In this document: piece after piece, positions 60,570 to 64,000 of the stretch | Layout: each line of letters starts with the position of its first letter | Position numbering within the stretch: the first letter of the stretch is position 1 | Assembly: GCA_040220135.1 (NCBI GenBank) | Contig: JAVJTT010000024.1 | Span: forward strand, 310,001-374,000 | Origin: CAJXMH01 sp040220135 | Lineage (GTDB): Bacteria; Bacteroidota; Bacteroidia; Flavobacteriales_E; Vicingaceae | DNA length: 64,000 nucleotides | Direction of reading: 5' to 3' | The notes under the pieces: model-generated | Databases searched by the model: none | What the model saw: only the letters and a program-made list of their open reading frames with translations | What the model was told of the DNA's origin: nothing | Program-made: the position numbers and the translations under genes

Positions 60570-63050
60570 ATGAAATCTTTGTGCATGCATGCGAACCCAA
60601 TAACAACTAAAAGAGAAGCGGCTACTTCCTGTTTGCTTTTCTTCATCCTATTTCTTTTTCATGCCGTTGCTTTTGGCCAAACCAAAGAATTTAGTCGGGA
60701 AGCGCTTAGCTCTCTAGCAGTGCAAAGTGGAGAGCCCTACACCATTGCTTTAAAGGGAGAAGAGATAAAGAAAGTTAATAATAGTGTATCTCTTAAAAAG
60801 GGGAAATCAAATCTTCTGATCGACTCAAGCCTATATCTTGATCTTAGTAATTATCAGAAGCTGAAAGTAGATTCTACATTATCTATAAAATTTTTCTATG
60901 GTAGAAAGGGGCAACTACACGACACCCTTATTCGCCTAAACTTAAAGCAGCCATCCAATAAACAAGTTTTGATTCCTGCCATGGAACTTGGCATGATGGG
61001 GGCAGTAGTTGAAGGAGTTCAGCTGAAGCTGGCGAATTATAATTTAAAAGCTAATTTACTATACAAGCCGCTAGCTTACATGCATGAAGAGGCTATGAAA
61101 ATTCATTTACAGGAAAAAGGAATGCAAAACGGCAGTTTGGTAATGGAGTTATCTTACGATGAAATACCTAGGGAAGAGGAAAAGTTGATCAAGGTAAATT
61201 TGAATCAACTAGCGCTAGCTCATGATTCTCTTTTTGAGTTGAAACTCAACTACGACCGGCTAGGCAGTCTTGCAGATTCTACCATGATCGTAAAGCTTAG
61301 TCAAATTGCTTTAGTTGAAGACGCTATTGATGAGCAATTGGTATTTACCAAAATCATCGATTATGCTAAGCATGAAAAAGTTGACATTGAAATAGCATTT
61401 AAAGGGTACGAAACAATTTCCAAGAGCCTTGATGCCAGCAATTTATCTTCACTTTACCAGCGAACGCTAATTATACCTTTAAATAAAACTGAAACACTTT
61501 CGCAAGAGGCAATAAAGAAAAGAAATAAAGAGTCTTTTGTTTTTGTGGGCTCTATTTTAGAGGAAGGAACTGAGATTCGATTGCCCAACGTTAGAGTAAT
61601 TTTAAAAGACAAAAAGGATCGTAAAAAGCAATTTGTTCAACTAACAGATGCCTATGGTTCCTTTCGAGATACGGTTTATGGCTATCAGCTAAATACCCAA
61701 TTGTCTTTTGATGTTTACCTTAAAAAAGAAGGCTACATCTCCAAGTTTGTACTTTTTGAAGAAGTGTTGAAAGAATACGGAGAAGTTGATTTGGTGGAGT
61801 ATTTAAAAAAGATAAACCTAACCAAGGCAGCTGTAGGCGTTGAAATTGGCAAGGCCGCCAATCTAAACCCCATCTATTTTGATTTAGACCGTGCAAACAT
61901 TAGAACTGATGCGGCTCAAGAGCTTGATAAAGTAGTGGAAGTTTTGAATGATTTACCCAATGTTTCCATTGAGCTAAGCTCTCATACCGATTCCAGAGCT
62001 ACCGATCGGTATAACATGGCTTTGTCGCAGCGTCGGGCAAATGCCACCACCAATTACCTTATTTCAAAAGGAATTAGTCCTTCAAGAATTGTGGCAGTGG
62101 GTTATGGCGAAAGTCAGTTGGTTAACAAATGCGGCAATGGAGTTGATTGTTCGGAAGAACAGCATGCTTTGAACAGGCGCACCGAGTTTGAAATAACCGA
62201 TATGGGGAATATCGTCGAACGAAAGGAAAACAATACAGTGCAAAACAGAAAGAGGATAACTAAAGAGACAGTTAATGATTCAGTGGTTAAAAGCAGCAAA
62301 GACGAAAAGATCATGGGAGTTACAGGGAGTAGCTTAGCTGAAAAAGAAAAACGAAAGCGTTTTAGTGAAACCAAGACCATAAATATTTTTTGTGTGATTA
62401 CAGATGCCAAGTCAGGCAAACCCATTTCCGGGGTGGAGGTAATTGCTTCAGATATTTTTGATGCTAAAAATGTTTACACCACGAAGACCAATGAAAGAGG
62501 AGAGTTTTCTTTGAGAATAGATGATTTCCAAGCCGGAGATAAAGCCTATTTAGACTTCTTACTTTCAAAAAAAGGGTATATCAGTCAAACCTATAATTAT
62601 AGAGCAAAAATCACAGAAGACATGAATTCCTACGTCAATCTAAATAAATTCTTTGATGAGATTTACTTGGTTGCTGCAGATTTAGATGTTGACATTAGGA
62701 AAGCCGCCAATTTAGCTAACATAGAGTTCGAAGTTGACCAAGCAAAAATTAGACGAAAGTCAGCCATTGAGTTGGATAAGATTGCGGCCATTTTGGTGGA
62801 GCAAACGGATTTGAAAATAGAAATACAAGCACATACTGATTCAAGGGGAAGTAGTGACTACAACCTTAAGTTATCAGAAGACAGGGCCAAGGAAACCATG
62901 AATTATTTAGTTTCAAAGGGCGTATCATACAGCCGAATTACTACCAAAGGTTTCGGCGAGCAAAAGTTACTAAACCATTGTAGTGATGGGGTAAAGTGCA
63001 GCGAAGCAGAGCATGCGGAGAATAGAAGGACGGAGTTTATAATTCGGTAG
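60570..63050 (+). CDS. large protein with two OmpA-like domains
   Basis: 826 residues. Basic N-terminus and signal peptide (LLFFILFLFHAVAFGQ; the start could be ATG 60570 or Met 6). After an N-terminal 300-residue beta region come two copies of the same module: a carboxypeptidase-regulatory-like beta domain and an OmpA peptidoglycan-binding domain. Module 1: VRVILKDKKDRKK, then NPIYFDLDRANIRTDAAQEL, SSHTDSRATDRYNMALSQRR, VAVGYGESQLVNKC. Module 2: GVEVIASDIFDAKN, then ANIEFEVDQAKIRRKSAIEL, QAHTDSRGSSDYNLKLSEDR. A charged linker joins them. Probably outer-membrane-attached and peptidoglycan-binding. Confidence 0.88.
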   Translation: MKSLCMHANPITTKREAATSCLLFFILFLFHAVAFGQTKEFSREALSSLAVQSGEPYTIALKGEEIKKVNNSVSLKKGKSNLLIDSSLYLDLSNYQKLKVDSTLSIKFFYGRKGQLHDTLIRLNLKQPSNKQVLIPAMELGMMGAVVEGVQLKLANYNLKANLLYKPLAYMHEEAMKIHLQEKGMQNGSLVMELSYDEIPREEEKLIKVNLNQLALAHDSLFELKLNYDRLGSLADSTMIVKLSQIALVEDAIDEQLVFTKIIDYAKHEKVDIEIAFKGYETISKSLDASNLSSLYQRTLIIPLNKTETLSQEAIKKRNKESFVFVGSILEEGTEIRLPNVRVILKDKKDRKKQFVQLTDAYGSFRDTVYGYQLNTQLSFDVYLKKEGYISKFVLFEEVLKEYGEVDLVEYLKKINLTKAAVGVEIGKAANLNPIYFDLDRANIRTDAAQELDKVVEVLNDLPNVSIELSSHTDSRATDRYNMALSQRRANATTNYLISKGISPSRIVAVGYGESQLVNKCGNGVDCSEEQHALNRRTEFEITDMGNIVERKENNTVQNRKRITKETVNDSVVKSSKDEKIMGVTGSSLAEKEKRKRFSETKTINIFCVITDAKSGKPISGVEVIASDIFDAKNVYTTKTNERGEFSLRIDDFQAGDKAYLDFLLSKKGYISQTYNYRAKITEDMNSYVNLNKFFDEIYLVAADLDVDIRKAANLANIEFEVDQAKIRRKSAIELDKIAAILVEQTDLKIEIQAHTDSRGSSDYNLKLSEDRAKETMNYLVSKGVSYSRITTKGFGEQKLLNHCSDGVKCSEAEHAENRRTEFIIR

Positions 63051-63162
63051 AAGATTAATAGACTTGACTTTACCTAGGCAATAGAGGATTGCCTGACGGC
63101 CATCCTTGCTTCTTCGAGGCGATGTGCTGAGCCTAGCCGAAACATCAAAATGAATCCTTCGG

Positions 63163-63178
63163 CTATGCTGTTGCATAG
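63163..63178. repeat. short hairpin in the tRNA approach region
   Basis: CTATGC-TGTT-GCATAG. Together with CAAGCTT-TACG-AAGCTTG at 63210-63227, it is one of several small perfect hairpins in the 63052-63430 spacer, which contains no gene I can support. Confidence 0.4.
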
Positions 63179-63231
63179 TCTTTATTATTTGTTTTCAAAC
63201 TCTTAAAAGCAAGCTTTACGAAGCTTGAAAC

Positions 63232-63261
63232 AAAAAATCCCCGAAGCAAAACTTCGAGGAT
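63232..63261 (-). terminator. terminator-like hairpin downstream of the tRNA-Arg tail remnant
   Basis: On the minus strand ATCCTCGAAG (63261-63252), loop TTTTG, CTTCGGGGAT (63246-63237), then a T6 run. It directly follows the tRNA 3'-end copy at 63268-63288, as a real tRNA terminator would. Confidence 0.55.
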
Positions 63262-63267
63262 ATATTC

Positions 63268-63288
63268 TCTAGTGATCGCGACAGGATT
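63268..63288 (-). pseudogene. tRNA-Arg 3'-end remnant
   Basis: 21 bp identical to 63426-63446, covering the T-loop end, T-stem, acceptor 3' strand and five downstream bases of the intact tRNA-Arg. The sequence diverges abruptly inside the T-loop, where a palindromic GGCTTCGCCTTGCC (63289-63302) starts on the plus strand. Confidence 0.75.
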
Positions 63289-63359
63289 GGCTTCGCCTTG
63301 CCATACTTGTCCGAGAAGGGAATCAAAACCGCTAGAGCTCTCGCTCTGCGTCAACTCAT

Positions 63360-63392
63360 AAAAAAACCGCTCAAGTAAACTTGGCGGTTTTT
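63360..63392 (-). terminator. terminator after tRNA-Arg
   Basis: On the minus strand CCGCCAAG, loop TTTA, CTTGAGCGG, then a T7 run. One bulged base. Located 38 bp downstream of the intact tRNA. A smaller hairpin ACCGCTT/AAGCGGT at 63402-63417 lies between. Confidence 0.7.
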
Positions 63393-63430
63393 TATTTCAT
63401 TACCGCTTCTAAGCGGTTTTGATCATCTAG

Positions 63431-63504
63431 TGATCGCGACAGGATTCGAACCTGTGACCGTCTGCTTAGAAGGCAGATGCTCTATCCAGCTGAGCTACGC
63501 GACC
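63431..63504 (-). tRNA. tRNA-Arg (anticodon UCU)
   Basis: 74 nt, cloverleaf complete: acceptor GGTCGCG/CGCGATC with one G-U pair, D-arm GCTC...GAGC, anticodon loop CTTCTAA with TCT, stem TCTGC/GCAGA, T-arm ACAGG-TTCGAAT-CCTGT, discriminator A. No encoded CCA. Its 5' end lies inside the GIY-YIG gene (22-bp overlap). Reads AGA/AGG codons. Confidence 0.96.
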
Positions 63505-63736
63505 ATTTATCTTTTATATACTTGCGTCCGTCGCCAGATTTAAGAAACTTTTCTTTTAATCTAGCTTCTTCAGCACTTTCATATTCCTCAACAAAAAACA
63601 ACTTCCATGGTCTGAACCCTTTGGTTGATTTTGTTTTCCCTGAATTGTGTTCTTTCAGTCTACGACTTACATTTTTAGCTATCCCTTTATAAAAGCGATT
63701 GTGCGATTCACTATATAGAACGTAAACATACCACAT
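63482..63736 (-). CDS. GIY-YIG nuclease fused into the tRNA-Arg gene
   Basis: 84 residues from ATG 63734-63736. The open frame begins further up (63787) inside a palindrome, but the GIY-YIG motif starts right here: WYVYVLYSESHNRFYKGIAKN with the paired YVYVLY and YKGI motifs, the Arg in VSRRLKEHN, then a Lys/Trp region (FRPWKLFFVEE) and Glu in LKEKFLK. The last residues WSRSSAG and the TAG stop are encoded by the tRNA 5' end. Predicted single-domain DNA endonuclease. The six-base-stem palindrome at 63738-63751 just before the ATG may be a regulatory site. Confidence 0.9.
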   Translation of the reverse strand: MWYVYVLYSESHNRFYKGIAKNVSRRLKEHNSGKTKSTKGFRPWKLFFVEEYESAEEARLKEKFLKSGDGRKYIKDKWSRSSAG

Positions 63737-63752
63737 TTTAAAGAACTTTAAT

Positions 63753-63826
63753 GGCAGATGCTCCCCGCCTGCCGTTGCCTTGGCCATTGCTCGGCGGGCA
63801 GGTATCCAGCTGAGCTACGCGACCAT
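63753..63826 (-). pseudogene. tRNA-Arg 5'-half remnant, interrupted
   Basis: Two blocks, 63753-63763 and 63803-63826, join to 35 bp that are identical to 63472-63506: the tRNA from two bases before its 5' end to the first base of the anticodon loop. A 39-bp palindromic insert lies between the blocks, in the D-arm. It cannot make a tRNA because the 3' half is missing. Confidence 0.88.
63764..63802. repeat. 39-bp GC-rich palindromic insertion
   Basis: Begins CCCGCCTGCCGTTGCC and ends GGCGGGCAGG; CCCGCC pairs with GGCGGG. It splits an otherwise exact tRNA copy cleanly with no lost bases, so it is a bona fide insertion. Similar GCCTGCC-type sequence is at 57046-57055 (CTGCAGGCAGG). Confidence 0.72.
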
Positions 63827-63848
63827 ATTACAACTTCCTATTTCAATT

Positions 63849-63901
63849 GGTCTTGCGTAGCGAAGCTGCCTGTCCCGATTGTTTCGGGAAGCTACGCGAC
63901 C
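63849..63901. repeat. inverted repeat containing a second copy of the tRNA-Arg 5' end
   Basis: GGTCTTGCGTAGC (63849-63861) and GCTACGCGACC (63891-63901) are inverses apart from a TT bulge; the right arm is the first 11 bases of tRNA-Arg on the minus strand. The interior holds another hairpin, CCCGA...TCGGG (63874-63888). About 53 bp in total. Confidence 0.72.
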
Positions 63902-63911
63902 TTAAGGCTCT

Positions 63912-63950
63912 AAAAAACAAAAGCCCTCCGCCATTTGGAGGAAGGCTTTT
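63912..63950 (-). terminator. terminator after tRNA-Asp
   Basis: On the minus strand AAAAGCC, TT, CCTCC, loop, GGAGG, GCTTTT, then GTTTTTT. It starts 2 bp after the tRNA-Asp 3' end. Confidence 0.75.
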
Positions 63951-63951
63951 G

Positions 63952-64000
63952 CGGTCCGGACGAGACTCGAACTCGCGACCCCCTGCGTGACAGGCAGGTA
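63952..64000 (-). tRNA. tRNA-Asp (anticodon GUC), 3' part, cut by the window edge
   Basis: Visible: anticodon stem-loop CCTGC-CTGTCAC-GCAGG with GTC, T-arm CGAG-TTCGAGT-CTCG, acceptor 3' strand CCGGACC and discriminator G. The 5' part lies beyond 64000. Same strand as tRNA-Arg. Confidence 0.9.

Noticed and set aside
63163..63354. A 63-codon minus-strand frame through the tRNA tail remnant (contains GFDSLLGQVWQGEANPVA)
   Set aside because: It runs through the tRNA remnant, a terminator hairpin and small palindromes; the composition is that of decayed non-coding DNA. It may keep the tail of an older nuclease unit but is not a supported gene.

Overview
The window is a continuous stretch of chromosome from a member of the Bacteroidota, most likely a free-living, pigmented, aquatic Flavobacteriales-type bacterium. 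Evidence: a type IX secretion C-terminal sorting domain, lipoproteins with acidic export signals after the lipobox Cys, a SusC-style TonB receptor with a carboxypeptidase-like regulatory domain, a complete Bat operon, a lycopene cyclase, an HYC_CC_PP-family protein, and TAnnTTTG-like -7 elements in place of sigma-70 boxes. Base composition is moderately AT-rich and fairly even. There are no rRNA genes, insertion sequences, prophage or CRISPR arrays.

Layout. 1-7.9 kb: a truncated membrane protein, DUF3667, a T9SS-exported protein, an orphan sensor kinase with a duplicated membrane unit, DUF2797, an outer-membrane lipoprotein and threonine aldolase. 8-12.8 kb: YbaB, FabG, a VWA-like membrane protein and a serine hydrolase. 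12.8-15.7 kb (minus): ferritin, an unlisted 59-residue membrane protein, lycopene cyclase, a small membrane protein and lipoprotein MsrB. 15.8-19.7 kb: two exported proteins, pyrR-pyrB, a STAS protein and RNase Z. 19.8-24.1 kb (minus): 3-hydroxyacyl-CoA dehydrogenase, sugar-phosphate transferase, lipoprotein and Gfo/Idh oxidoreductase. 24.2-30 kb: Pcm, a beta-barrel, an exonuclease with an overlapping 45-residue membrane protein, and a tightly packed six-gene operon (small protein, Nramp-like, DgkA, DinB, CsaA-type, MBL hydrolase). 30.1-38.4 kb (minus): moxR, DUF58, a BatD-like accessory gene, batA, batB, batC, batD, batE. 38.5-47.2 kb: GNAT, FMN reductase, surface lipoprotein, MsrA, DinB, Crp-like regulator, YitT, isocitrate dehydrogenase, and a LysR regulator divergent from an SbtA-type bicarbonate permease. 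47.3-51.2 kb: TspO-like protein, then HYC_CC_PP, heavy-metal-binding protein and TonB receptor. 51.4-63 kb: YdeI-like, DnaE, thioredoxin, a second DUF58, two PPK2 genes, a DUF58 gene fragment, DUF1801 and a double-OmpA protein.

The last 950 bp are the most unusual part. An intact tRNA-Arg(UCU) is fused at its 5' end to a small GIY-YIG nuclease gene whose last seven codons and stop lie inside the tRNA. Upstream of the nuclease is an exact second copy of the tRNA 5' half, ending in the anticodon loop and itself split by a 39-bp GC-rich palindrome. A further copy of the tRNA 5' end sits in an inverted repeat, and a copy of the tRNA 3' end lies downstream. The pattern fits a compact nuclease unit that inserted into the anticodon loop and rebuilt the tRNA by carrying its own 5' half. 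A partial tRNA-Asp closes the window.

All annotation is from reading the sequence; no database search was possible, so family names rest on recognised motifs.
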